Assembly: GCA_016207985.1 (NCBI GenBank)
Contig: JACQYX010000145.1
Location: forward strand, 1 to 10,384
Length of the DNA: 10,384 nucleotides
Reading direction: 5' to 3'
Origin: Ignavibacteriales bacterium
GTDB taxonomy: Bacteria; Bacteroidota; Ignavibacteria; UBA10030; SZUA-254
Shown here: positions 1-8,100 of the stretch, piece after piece
How positions within the stretch are numbered: the stretch's first letter is position 1
Layout: every line of letters starts with the position of its first letter
Translations under genes and position numbers: made by a program
Notes under the pieces: model-generated
What the model was told of the DNA's origin: nothing
The model's input: the letters and a program-made list of their open reading frames with translations, nothing else
The model's database searches: none

Positions 1-1198
1 AGAGGATTGGCGTTCGAAATATCTTCCCTGCAATCCATATCGCAACAACGGAAGATATTATTAAGATTATAATAGTGGCGATAATTTCAAAGATCGACGG
101 TAGTTGTATCGGAATTCGTACTGCCATCATCGATGCTGTTAAAAATGGAATGTATGTCAGTACCTGCACGAGTGTAGCGTTTGGATTTTGAATGACCATC
201 ATAGCAAGAATGAGAGGTATAATAAGAATCATCACTAAATACCCTGAGACTTGTTGAGCTTCTTGTTCGGTAGTGAGCGGAGCGCCGGCGGCAACGAATA
301 TTGCTGCATAAAAAAGATAACCCAAAATAAAGTAGATCAATAAAACCAACGCATTGATCGGAGGAATCATCGTCATACCAAATTTTAAACTTATAACGAT
401 ACCAATCAATGCCCAGAATCCAATTTGTGATAATCCTAAAGCACTTAAACCGATAATTTTACCAGCCATCAAATCGTTAGCCGAGCTTGACGACATCAGA
501 ACCTCTACCACACGATTCGATTTTTCTTCCATCATGCTGCGAATGAGGAGTTGCCCAGAAGTTACGATCAAGAAAAACATCATCATCATGAAGATGTAGG
601 ATGTGAAAAACAATTCTTTGAAACCTGCTTCTTCCTCTTTCCCTTCTTTTATTATCTTGATTGTCTTCATGTCTATTGGTGCGGTCAATTCTTTTACCAA
701 CACCGGATCAAGTCCTTTTTTCTGGAGTTTCATTTCCACGATTAAATCACGCAGAACTCGCTCAATCCGTGAGGTTAGTTTTATGTTCCCTGCTTTCTTC
801 GCTCGATACTCAACAGCGGTATCCGTCATAATCGATGGACCGATGATGAGATACCCCTCGATTGTTTCGTTTATTACCATGCTGTCGGCTTGTCTTTTAA
901 CATCATGTGCATTCTCCTGCCAATTACCTTCAATTAATCTAAGAACATAATTCGGTTGGCCATTCGGAAGTTTGTATTTTTCTTCCAAGGCAGTATTATA
1001 TGGCTGATAAACAATTCCAGATTGATCTATTATTCCGATCACGATACTCTCCGTATCAGGTCTACTCATGAGCAGTGATGGGATAAGACCCGCAGCCACC
1101 ATGATTGCCGGTGTCAACAGGAGAGAGATAATGAATGCTTTCGATTTGATTTTCTCGATATACTCCCAGCGTGCAACCTGATAGAATTTACCTCGCAT
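1..1198 (-). CDS. ABC-2 type transporter permease, NatB/YhaP-like (3' end cut by window edge)
   Basis: This is the membrane subunit of an ABC exporter, paired with the ATPase just upstream. My translation from the ATG at 1198-1196 stays open for 399 codons to the window edge. It has an N-terminal helix at about residues 21-43, following the start MRGKFYQVARWEYIEKIKSK. A large extracytoplasmic segment follows at about 45-190, then a cluster of further helices from about 200 to 390. The cytoplasmic stretch MEEKSNRVVEVLMSSSS (about 223-239) is the hallmark of the NatB/YhaP branch of ABC-2 permeases. The last visible residues, AGKIFRTPIL, match the end of the final helix in this family, so I infer that only about 15-25 residues are missing. 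The start is well supported by a strong Shine-Dalgarno sequence and by an 11-base overlap with the ATPase gene, which implies translational coupling. The family includes Na+ exporters, but the substrate cannot be read from sequence, so no symbol is given. Confidence 0.88.
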   Translation of the reverse strand, partial: MRGKFYQVARWEYIEKIKSKAFIISLLLTPAIMVAAGLIPSLLMSRPDTESIVIGIIDQSGIVYQPYNTALEEKYKLPNGQPNYVLRLIEGNWQENAHDVKRQADSMVINETIEGYLIIGPSIMTDTAVEYRAKKAGNIKLTSRIERVLRDLIVEMKLQKKGLDPVLVKELTAPIDMKTIKIIKEGKEEEAGFKELFFTSYIFMMMMFFLIVTSGQLLIRSMMEEKSNRVVEVLMSSSSANDLMAGKIIGLSALGLSQIGFWALIGIVISLKFGMTMIPPINALVLLIYFILGYLFYAAIFVAAGAPLTTEQEAQQVSGYLVMILIIPLILAMMVIQNPNATLVQVLTYIPFLTASMMAVRIPIQLPSIFEIIATIIILIISSVVAIWIAGKIFRTPIL

Positions 1199-2363
1199 CT
1201 GCACGCTCCTCCTTCTCTCTATTTTTCATTTCGATTAGTGCTTTCTTTCTTACATACAGGAATTTTATGAATGAGGCAATGGTCCCAAGAAAAAAGATAC
1301 CTGCAGTGGTTAATGAAAGACTCTTAACAAAAAATGAGGCGATAAATGCCGCCAACGAAACCGAGCCAAAAATGATTACCGAGATGAGTTCACGTTTCAC
1401 TCTTTTATTCTGAAAAATACTTGGCTGTTGTGGTTTTGTCGGAACAGAAAGTACGATCGGTTCTTCGTTTTTATCCGGTAATCCCACAACTTCTATAAAG
1501 ATTGAATTCAAAGATGGCTCGACGTATTCAAATTTCCTCACATCAAGTTTATCAGAAACTACGGAGAGAATTTCTTTTGTTGAGATACTGTTCTTAAGAA
1601 CCAGCTCTGCGTAATTTTGATAAACAGTTGCCTGCTGAATGAAAGGCAAATCCTTGAGAAATGAGCCATCACCATCATACTCGATATGAATGGAATTTTT
1701 TCCATATCGACTTTTAACTTCTGATAATTCACCGTCAAGAACAACGCTTCCTTTATTTATAAGGCAAATTTTATCGCACAATTTTTCTGCTTGTTCCATT
1801 TGATGAGTCGAGAAAATAACAGCTCTCCCTTGCTGCTTTAACTCCAGTAAAATATCTTTCAGAAGAATTTGATTAACCGGGTCGAGTCCCGAAAACGGCT
1901 CATCGAGTATAACAAGCTCCGGATCGTGTAAGATAGAAATAATGAACTGAACTTTTTGCTGATTTCCTTTTGAAAGCTCCTCGATTTTACTTTGATATTT
2001 ATTTAAAAGATCGAATCGCTCGAGCCATTTGTAAGCACGTCGCTTGCCTTCAGCAGCATCGATTCCCTTCAAGCTTGCAAAGTAAAGGATCGTATTCAAT
2101 AATTTATTTTTACGATAAAGCCCTCTTTCTTCTGGAAGATAACCGAGGAGATTACGGATAGATTCATCGAAAGGATTTCCATCGAATGTGATTGTCCCTG
2201 AATCAGGTTGAAGGATATTTAAAATCATCCTGATAGTAGTAGTTTTACCTGCTCCATTAGGTCCGAGCAATCCAAGAATTTCTCCTCGCTGAGCTTCAAG
2301 TGAAACGTTATCTACAGCGATAACGTTTGTAAATTCTTTTCTGAGATTTATCGCTTTTAGCAT
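1188..2363 (-). CDS. ABC transporter ATP-binding protein, NatA/YhaQ-like, with C-terminal membrane extension
   Basis: This cytoplasmic ATPase drives the adjacent ABC-2 permease. The nucleotide-binding domain spans about residues 1-220. It has Walker A GPNGAGKTT (34-42), the family-typical LGYLPEERGLY in the Q-loop region (73-83), signature LSKGN (130-134), Walker B LVILDEP (150-156), D-loop SGLD (158-161) and the switch His187 in STHQ. A C-terminal accessory domain covers about 221-295, as in COG4152 proteins, which are usually near 300 residues. This protein has 391. After a Pro/Gln-rich linker (about 297-318) come two hydrophobic segments at about 326-346 and 351-371, then a highly charged tail ending EERADAR. 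The extension suggests that the ATPase is anchored in the membrane; that is inference. The start MLKAINLRKEF matches the usual beginning of the family. No clear ribosome binding site precedes it. Translation may be coupled to asnS, whose final stop lies 9 bases upstream. Confidence 0.92.
   Translation of the reverse strand: MLKAINLRKEFTNVIAVDNVSLEAQRGEILGLLGPNGAGKTTTIRMILNILQPDSGTITFDGNPFDESIRNLLGYLPEERGLYRKNKLLNTILYFASLKGIDAAEGKRRAYKWLERFDLLNKYQSKIEELSKGNQQKVQFIISILHDPELVILDEPFSGLDPVNQILLKDILLELKQQGRAVIFSTHQMEQAEKLCDKICLINKGSVVLDGELSEVKSRYGKNSIHIEYDGDGSFLKDLPFIQQATVYQNYAELVLKNSISTKEILSVVSDKLDVRKFEYVEPSLNSIFIEVVGLPDKNEEPIVLSVPTKPQQPSIFQNKRVKRELISVIIFGSVSLAAFIASFFVKSLSLTTAGIFFLGTIASFIKFLYVRKKALIEMKNREKEERADAR
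1206..1214 (-). promoter_or_regulatory. Strong ribosome binding site of the permease gene
   Basis: Read on the minus strand this is AAGGAGGAG, a near-perfect anti-16S match, placed 7 bases before the ATG at 1198. It lies inside the end of the ATPase coding region and fixes the permease start. It is by far the clearest Shine-Dalgarno sequence in the window: asnS and the ATPase gene lack an obvious one. Confidence 0.8.
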
Positions 2364-2372
2364 AAAGCTAAT

Positions 2373-3668
2373 CTATGGAGTTAACCTATAAATCATTCTT
2401 GGAAATGGAATCGTTTCCCTCACATGCTCGATACCACATATCCAACCAACTGTTCGCTCAACACCGAGTCCAAAACCCGAGTGAGGCACAGAGCCATATC
2501 GCCGCAAATCAAGATACTATTCAAATGCTGACTGTGGTAAATTATGTTCCTTGATCCTACTGAGCAGTACATCGTAATCATCTTCACGCTGGCTGCCACC
2601 GATTATTTCGCCGTAACCTTCTGGGGCAAGCACGTCCATAGCTAATGCAAGCTCTGCATTTTGTGGATCACGCTTCATGTAAAATGCTTTTACTTTCGTG
2701 GGGTAGCGGTGAACGATGACGGGTCGGTCAAATTGCTCAGAGATGACAGTCTCATCCGTTCCGCCGAAATCATTTCCCCACTCGAAATTGATTCCCTTCT
2801 TATGAAGAATCTCAACAGCTTCAGAGTAAGAAATCTTGGGAAGTGGTTTCTTCACGTTCTCTAAAAATTTTACATTGCGCTCAAGTACTTTTAATTCAGC
2901 AGCACGATGCTTAAGGACAGATGTTACAATATGCTCGAGGAATTCCTCTGCTAACGCCATGTTGTCGTTCAGATCGGCAAAGGCAACTTCGGGTTCTACC
3001 ATCCAGAACTCTGTTAGATGTCTTCTCGTTTTGGATTTCTCAGCTCTGAAAGTGGGACCGAACACGTACACTTTCCCATGAGCCATTGCACCGGCTTCAG
3101 CATACAACTGTCCCGACTGTGTGAGATATGCTTTACCTAAATCAAAATAATCCGTCTCGAACAATGTACTGGTTCCTTCACAAGCCGCCGGGGTGAAGAT
3201 TGGTGCATCCATCAAAACGAAACCGCGATTATCAAAAAACTCCCTGATCGCTTTAATGATCTGATGACGAACGCGAAGAATCGCATGTTGACGAGACGAG
3301 CGGAGCCAAAGATGTCGGATGTCCATCAAGAAATCCACACCATGTTCTTTTGGTGTGATTGGGTAATCCTTAGCGATCTGAATAATCTCGATATTGGAGA
3401 TTTCCATTTCATATCCACCAGGGGCGCGATCATCTTTCTTGATTTTACCGGTGACGCTTAACGACGACTCCTGCGTAAGTGTGTCAAACGAGCTGAATTT
3501 TTCTTCCGAGATCATCCCTTTAACCATAACGCACTGGAGAATTCCGGTACCATCTCGAACAACGAGGAAACGGATCTTCCCGCTGGATCGTTTATTGTAG
3601 ATCCAACCGCTTATTTGTACTTCTTCACCAATATGATGCTGTAAATCTTCTATGTAAATACGTGCCAT
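2373..3668 (-). pseudogene. asnS: Asparaginyl-tRNA synthetase, interrupted by one in-frame TAG
   Basis: AsnRS charges tRNA-Asn with asparagine in the cytoplasm. The N-terminal OB-fold anticodon-binding domain (about 1-105) includes [20 protein letters not shown]. The class IIb core follows, with motif 1 around 137-160 ([17 protein letters not shown]) and motif 2 around 207-222 (FRAE...RRHLTEFW). The open frame stops after 383 codons at TAG 2517-2519. The same frame continues for 47 codons with [13 protein letters not shown], motif 3 GFGLGVERT (398-406 counting the stop as residue 384) and the usual end [10 protein letters not shown], then TAG at 2373-2375. The total of 431 positions is normal for the compact bacterial form, and the TAG sits where the family has Trp (EWYLDLRR). 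Without read-through the product lacks motif 3, including its ATP-binding Arg405, and should be inactive. Alternatives are a G-to-A sequencing error, suppression in the cell, or a real pseudogene. It is filed as a pseudogene only because of the stop. Confidence 0.9.
2517..2519 (-). other. In-frame amber codon at a conserved Trp position of asnS
   Basis: The plus strand reads cta, which is TAG on the coding strand. Codons on both sides translate into continuous AsnRS sequence (QSAFE before, YLDLRRYGS after), with no frame change and no missing residues. One base change from TGG explains it. Confidence 0.88.
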
Positions 3669-3698
3669 ACAATTATAATAAAAATAAAAGTGTGGAAA

Positions 3699-3727
3699 AA
3701 TATACGAAAGAAAAAGATTATCTCCAA
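3699..3727 (-). promoter_or_regulatory. Possible sigma-70-like promoter upstream of asnS
   Basis: Read on the minus strand, TTGGAG (3727-3722) and TATATT (3704-3699) are separated by exactly 17 bases. This would place transcription start about 20-25 bases before the asnS ATG at 3668. The -10 box is good (5 of 6), but the -35 box matches only TTG. The 77-base gap (3669-3745) is the longest non-coding stretch in the window and is very AT-rich, so chance matches are likely. I see no hairpin terminator for the upstream gene in the same gap, so some read-through from the signalling genes is possible. Confidence 0.3.
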
Positions 3728-3745
3728 TGCGATATAATTTGAAAA

Positions 3746-4603
3746 TCAGCGACGTAACGAGGGGAATAAGCTTATCAAGAACTCCTGCATCACATATACT
3801 TCAATTGCAAATGGGATAAATCCGAGATAACCCAATAAAGGCATTTCAAAAACTTTCGAACCGACGATGGATATCGGAACAGAATAGACCCATTTTGCAG
3901 CTGCCCAATAATTCCAAAATTCCCAGAGGATACCGCAAAGAATCCCAGAGAATACAAGAGCGATCGTTGTTGAATAATTTTTCTCCTTCCATTGTTGAAA
4001 GATCGAGTTCCCGCCAAGTAATTTATTGATTGGATCGAGTAGAAAGATAAATCCGATCCAAACAATTGCAAATAATTTTGCAGCGATAGATCGTTCAAGA
4101 AGAAGCGGTATAACCAGAAAACAAACTCCAAGCAACATAGATGAAATGAGAACCTGTTTTGAAACTGGAGATGAGTTTCGACTTGAGTACCGAAAAAATT
4201 GTTTGAAAAATTCCGCCGTTTCTAAAATAGCAGGGAATATCGTTGCAAACGACCAGATGTAACCGATATATCTCATTATCAGGTTTTCGGGTAATGCAAC
4301 GTACGTCCAATTGTGCAGGCGTAGATTGTATGCTTCAAATACTAACCAGCATACGACCGACCAAGGCAACATTAAAAGTAATTCTTTACGGCGGGAGGTG
4401 ATGAGCGATATACCGTAGAATCGGACTTGCAGTGCATCGATAAATAAAATATATCCTGTCCATAAGAGCGGTGTAAAGTACAATCCAACTATCTCAACTT
4501 CCAGGAATAGGAGAACCTCCGCGATGACAATGATTATAAATCCAAAGAATCCATATGGAGGGAATTTCCTCACGAATCGATGATGACTATCCGCCAGAGC
4601 CAT
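3746..4603 (-). CDS. Uncharacterised multi-pass membrane protein with two homologous halves
   Basis: I do not recognise a named family with certainty. The 285 residues are rich in hydrophobic and aromatic residues and suggest about eight membrane helices (roughly 19-39, 45-63, 73-92, 110-130, 151-169, 174-192, 211-231 and 255-276). There is no cleavable signal peptide. The protein contains an internal duplication. [10 protein letters not shown]...[12 protein letters not shown]...NWTYVALP (47-105) lines up with [10 protein letters not shown]...[12 protein letters not shown]...KWVYSVP (181-243). Each half thus has a conserved Glu-x-x-Asn motif (E90/N93 and E228/N231) at a helix end and a W-x-Y element after it. 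This recalls duplicated transporters or membrane enzymes, but no function can be assigned. The ATG at 4603 lies 7 bases after the stop of the broken regulator gene, with only a weak AGCAAG as a ribosome binding site, so it is probably co-transcribed with the kinase. Its stop is TGA (3746-3748). Confidence 0.8.
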   Translation of the reverse strand: MALADSHHRFVRKFPPYGFFGFIIIVIAEVLLFLEVEIVGLYFTPLLWTGYILFIDALQVRFYGISLITSRRKELLLMLPWSVVCWLVFEAYNLRLHNWTYVALPENLIMRYIGYIWSFATIFPAILETAEFFKQFFRYSSRNSSPVSKQVLISSMLLGVCFLVIPLLLERSIAAKLFAIVWIGFIFLLDPINKLLGGNSIFQQWKEKNYSTTIALVFSGILCGILWEFWNYWAAAKWVYSVPISIVGSKVFEMPLLGYLGFIPFAIEVYVMQEFLISLFPSLRR

Positions 4604-4610
4604 CTTGCTA

Positions 4611-5133
4611 TCATGCTGACAGGTCGAGCATCTTGATATCTTTTATGTACTTTATTGTTTTATAAACCTTGAGAGTTTTCAATTTCTCAAGCCGATCAAT
4701 GATCCGATTAACATTTTCCTCAATGATCTTGACATAATTTTTCTGTGTTTCAGAAGGAAATTTCTGTTTAATACCGTCGGTAATCGATTTCATCTCACCC
4801 AACGGTTTCTCGAATTCTCCGATCACACCCATGAGTATCTCACGAATCGCCTGGAGACGCTGCTGACTTATTTCGAGATGCATCAACTGATTCTTCAGAT
4901 GGTGTTTTTCAATTACACTTAGAACGGTTTTGGGAAGTACAGGAGATGAGATTTCCTCTTTAACGAGCTAATCATCGACTCCGAGTTTCTAACTCGCTGA
5001 TGGTATCAGAGTAGTTTTCTTTCCAAGTAATATCGAATTTATCCTTCTCGTATCGCTGGAGGTAAACACGTACGAGTTTTGCAAAGTCTTTATTATCTTC
5101 GACTAACAGCACACGTATTTTTTCAGTTTCCAT
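4611..5133 (-). pseudogene. Broken response regulator: receiver domain lacking its middle, plus helical tail
   Basis: From the ATG at 5133 the frame reads METEKIRVLLVEDNKDFAKL and runs 53 codons to TGA (4972-4974). This is strand 1 of a receiver domain with the acidic pair E12/D13, helix 1 and strand 2. A different frame then shows KLGVDD, TAG (4968-4970), and LVKEEISSPVLPKTVLSVIE. That matches the last strand and helix of a receiver domain (usual form GADDYLVK), with TAG in the Tyr position. Some 50-55 residues are missing, including the phospho-acceptor Asp and the conserved Thr/Ser, and the frame is shifted. The second frame continues for 118 codons to TGA at 4611-4613. After the receiver part it holds a two-helix segment of about 90 residues containing GVIGEFEKPL, which resembles the H-box of kinase dimerisation domains with Gly for His. 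The start follows the kinase stop by 2 bases, so this was very probably its partner. A TTG/ATG at 4886/4883 could in principle start a 90-residue remnant. Confidence 0.78.
4982..4996. repeat. Short perfect inverted repeat at the receiver-domain junction
   Basis: CGAGTT, a 3-base loop TCT, and AACTCG form a perfect 6-base palindromic stem. It lies exactly where the receiver coding sequence jumps from its second helix to its last strand. It could mark the deletion junction or stabilise a hairpin there. At this length it could also be chance. Confidence 0.5.
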
Positions 5134-5135
5134 AA

Positions 5136-8100
5136 TCACCCTTCGGTTTCTTTTGAAAGTGGTTTGGGTATGGTAAAGAAAAATGTCGATCCTTTACCCA
5201 GTTCGGATTCAACCCAAATTTTACCCTGATGTATTTCAATGATCTTTTTAACAATTGCCAAACCCGCACCGCTACCTTCATATTCTTCTCGACGATGCAG
5301 GCGCTGAAAAATGATAAATATCTTCTCGTGAAATTCTTTATCTATACCGATTCCGTTATCCTGAATAAAGAAAAGATAATAATTATTTTCGGTATTTTGA
5401 AATCCAACCTCCACCTTTGGTTTTGGATTAGAATTGAATTTAATCGCGTTTCCTATCAAATTCCTGAACACAATCTTCAATTGTGTCTCATTTCCGAACA
5501 CTATCGGTAAATTTTCAGGAATAATAAATTCGACTCCTTTTTGTTTGATTGTGAATTCTATATCGGTCTTTACTTCATCAAGTATATTTTTCGCAGGGAA
5601 CGCCTTAAACGATTCCGAGGGACGGCTTATACGTGACAGAAGAAGGAGATCATCTATCAATCCTTTCATCCGTGTTGTCGCTCCCACAATTGAATCGAGG
5701 TATTCTTTTCCCTCTGCTTGAATGATTTCTTGATAGTCTAATTGAAGAATACGACTGAATCCCTCGACACTGATTAGAGGTTCTTTTAAATCGTGAGACA
5801 CAACGTACGTGAAATCGTCAAGCTCCTTATTTCTCCGTTGAATCTCAAGCGATTTCTGTAGTGTCTCTTCGTACAATTTACCTTTCTCCAAAGCAATTGC
5901 TGTAAGGTTGCCTATACTTTCGAGCAACCTAAGATGTGTTTCCGTATAAATTGTTTCAGCATCAGCTTCGATGGACATGATACCGAGGATAACTTCTTTT
6001 GAAAGCATCGGGATATAAATTATTCGCCGATCTGGAGATTGGTATGTACGTTTACTATTTACGACAAATTCCTGCGTTGTACCTTGCGTCAACAGAGTAG
6101 GTTGTGCAAGCGTTGTAATAAATACTTCTTCTCCATTCATTTTTTCGACGTGCAGAACAGGAGTTTTTATTCTCGTTTTTTCTTCATACAAATCAATTTT
6201 AAACATCTGAAAAGGAACGACTTGATTTATATACTTATAAACCACTTCGAAAATCTGATTAATATTGAGTGTCGATGTCAATTGCTGACTGATTTCATAA
6301 AGCACAGTCAGTCGTTCAACTTGAGAACGCAATTCAGCATACAGCTGAGAATTCTCGATTGCAGCACCAAGCTGATTTCCGACAAGCATTAAAATTTGTT
6401 GTTCCTGCTCTGAGAAGATATGAGCTCGGTTGTAAAAAATATCCAGTGCACCATAAACTCGATCTTTAGACAAGAGAGGTATAAATGCCATCGCTTCGAG
6501 ATTTAGCCGCTTTAAGATTTCCCGGTTCTCGGGAATAATCCTCTCGTCTAAATAAGCTTTTTCTTGAATATATAATGATTGCCTTGTAGTGATCACTTCA
6601 CCTGTAGCTGAGCTTGATTGTTTGAGCCGAAAGATTGTAGCGAACTCGGTACTTTCGAATCCAACTTGATATGCAAGTGTCAAATCATTACTCTGCGGCT
6701 CCAAAAGATATAGAATTACGGAGGTTGCATTGATATTCTTTTTAAGCAATGGTATCGCATCGCTGAGCATTTTCTGTATTTCAAGTGAGCTGCTGATAAC
6801 GGTCGAGATTGCATGCAGCGCAAGAAGCTGCTCGTTACTCTTCTTTAACTCGGCTTCCGATTTTTTAAGTGCGGTTATGTCGGTATGAGTAAAGACAAGT
6901 CCGGTAATCTTTCTCTCAATTACCATAGGATTGATTGTTAGATTATAAAATCTATCACCCTTTTCAGAATGATGAATAAATTCTTGGGAGAAAATCCTTA
7001 CCGATCCATTTAGTATCGAGTCGATTACATTCTGGAACATTATCTTTAAAGATTCGCTCGGCAATACCTCAAACAATTCTTTGTCGTGATAATCCTTCAC
7101 GCCCACTATACCAAACTCTTTCATGAATTCATACCACGCTTTATTTACCTCTTGAATACGAAGCTGAGTATCAACTGTATAGACAATACTGTCGATCGAA
7201 TCGAGTAGGTTATGGATGTATGCTGAGTCTTCTGATACCTGATTAAATAGCAGCACTCGATCAATAATCGCCCCAACCTGTTGAGCGATCGGTTGAAGTG
7301 TGATCGCGTGTTCTTCAGTAAATGTATATGGTTCTTTGCTACCAAGGTTTAAAGTACCGAAGATTCTTCCTTTGAGCGAGAGCGGAAATGATAGCTGTGA
7401 TCGAATACCTTCTTTAAAAGCCGCCAGCGATTGGTAACGTTCATCCGATGTAAAATCAACAACAATGATCGGTTTATGCTCATTGATAGCATATTGTGAA
7501 AGTGTTTCACCTATACGAAAAACCTTGCCTTCTTCCAACGTTTTACGACCGGTTGTTGCATAAATATTCAATTCTTTGCCATCGTGACTCAATAGACCTA
7601 TATTTATATCGTCACAGGGGATAAGTGTCTTAATTTCTTTAGCGACAGTGCTGAAAATCTCTCGGAAGTTCGAAGTCTGATTTGCCTTCGTGATAATCCG
7701 ATTAATCATTTCGATCTGGTTGTTTCGATTTTCCAGATCTTTCATGAGCTTTTTCCGTTCAGTAATATTCCGGGCGATGTTCAACATCGCAATCGGATCT
7801 CCCATATGATTACGCAACAATGTTGTGCTCAAGCTGACCGCGATTAACTCACCTTCTTTTGTTCGGAGGGTCATATCGAAATCGTGCAGCCAATTGTGCT
7901 CTCGGAGATTGGCAATCCATAGAACAAATCTACCCATTTCCTCCTCGACCAACCACGGGTAAGGGAATTCACAACCATTCGTTTCAGAACGATTGTAACC
8001 AAGTGTGTTTAAGAAAGCACGATTCACTTGGATAACTTTTCCTTCTAAATTCGTGAGGATCAGGATGTCTCCCATTGTATCGATAACGTTGCTTAGAACG

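Noticed and set aside
73..83. ABC ATPase Q-loop lacking the usual Gln (counted as residues 73-83 of the protein, LGYLPEERGLY)
   Set aside because: The PEERGLY form is normal for the NatA/COG4152 branch and is not a defect.
570..600. Run of CAT triplets resembling a His-tract on the plus strand
   Set aside because: On the coding (minus) strand these are four Met codons inside a membrane helix of the permease (IFMMMMFF). The plus-strand reading is a shadow with no other support.
2836..3600. Plus-strand open frames opposite asnS
   Set aside because: They are opposite conserved AsnRS sequence and have no family resemblance or start signals.
2373..3668. General recoding of TAG as a sense codon, or pyrrolysine insertion in asnS
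   Set aside because: AsnRS also ends at a TAG after its family-typical last residues, and reading through it would fuse it to the ATPase. The internal TAG aligns with Trp, not with a catalytic position as in pyrrolysine enzymes, and no tRNA or pyl gene is in the window.
3669..3745. Rho-independent terminator between the membrane protein gene and asnS
   Set aside because: I found no stem of useful length followed by a T-run on the minus strand; the T-rich stretches lack a preceding GC-rich hairpin.
6039..6392. Plus-strand open frame of 117 codons opposite the kinase
   Set aside because: It lies fully opposite well-supported GAF coding sequence, is rich in Phe, Cys and Arg as expected of an antisense shadow, and shows no recognisable domain or ribosome binding site.
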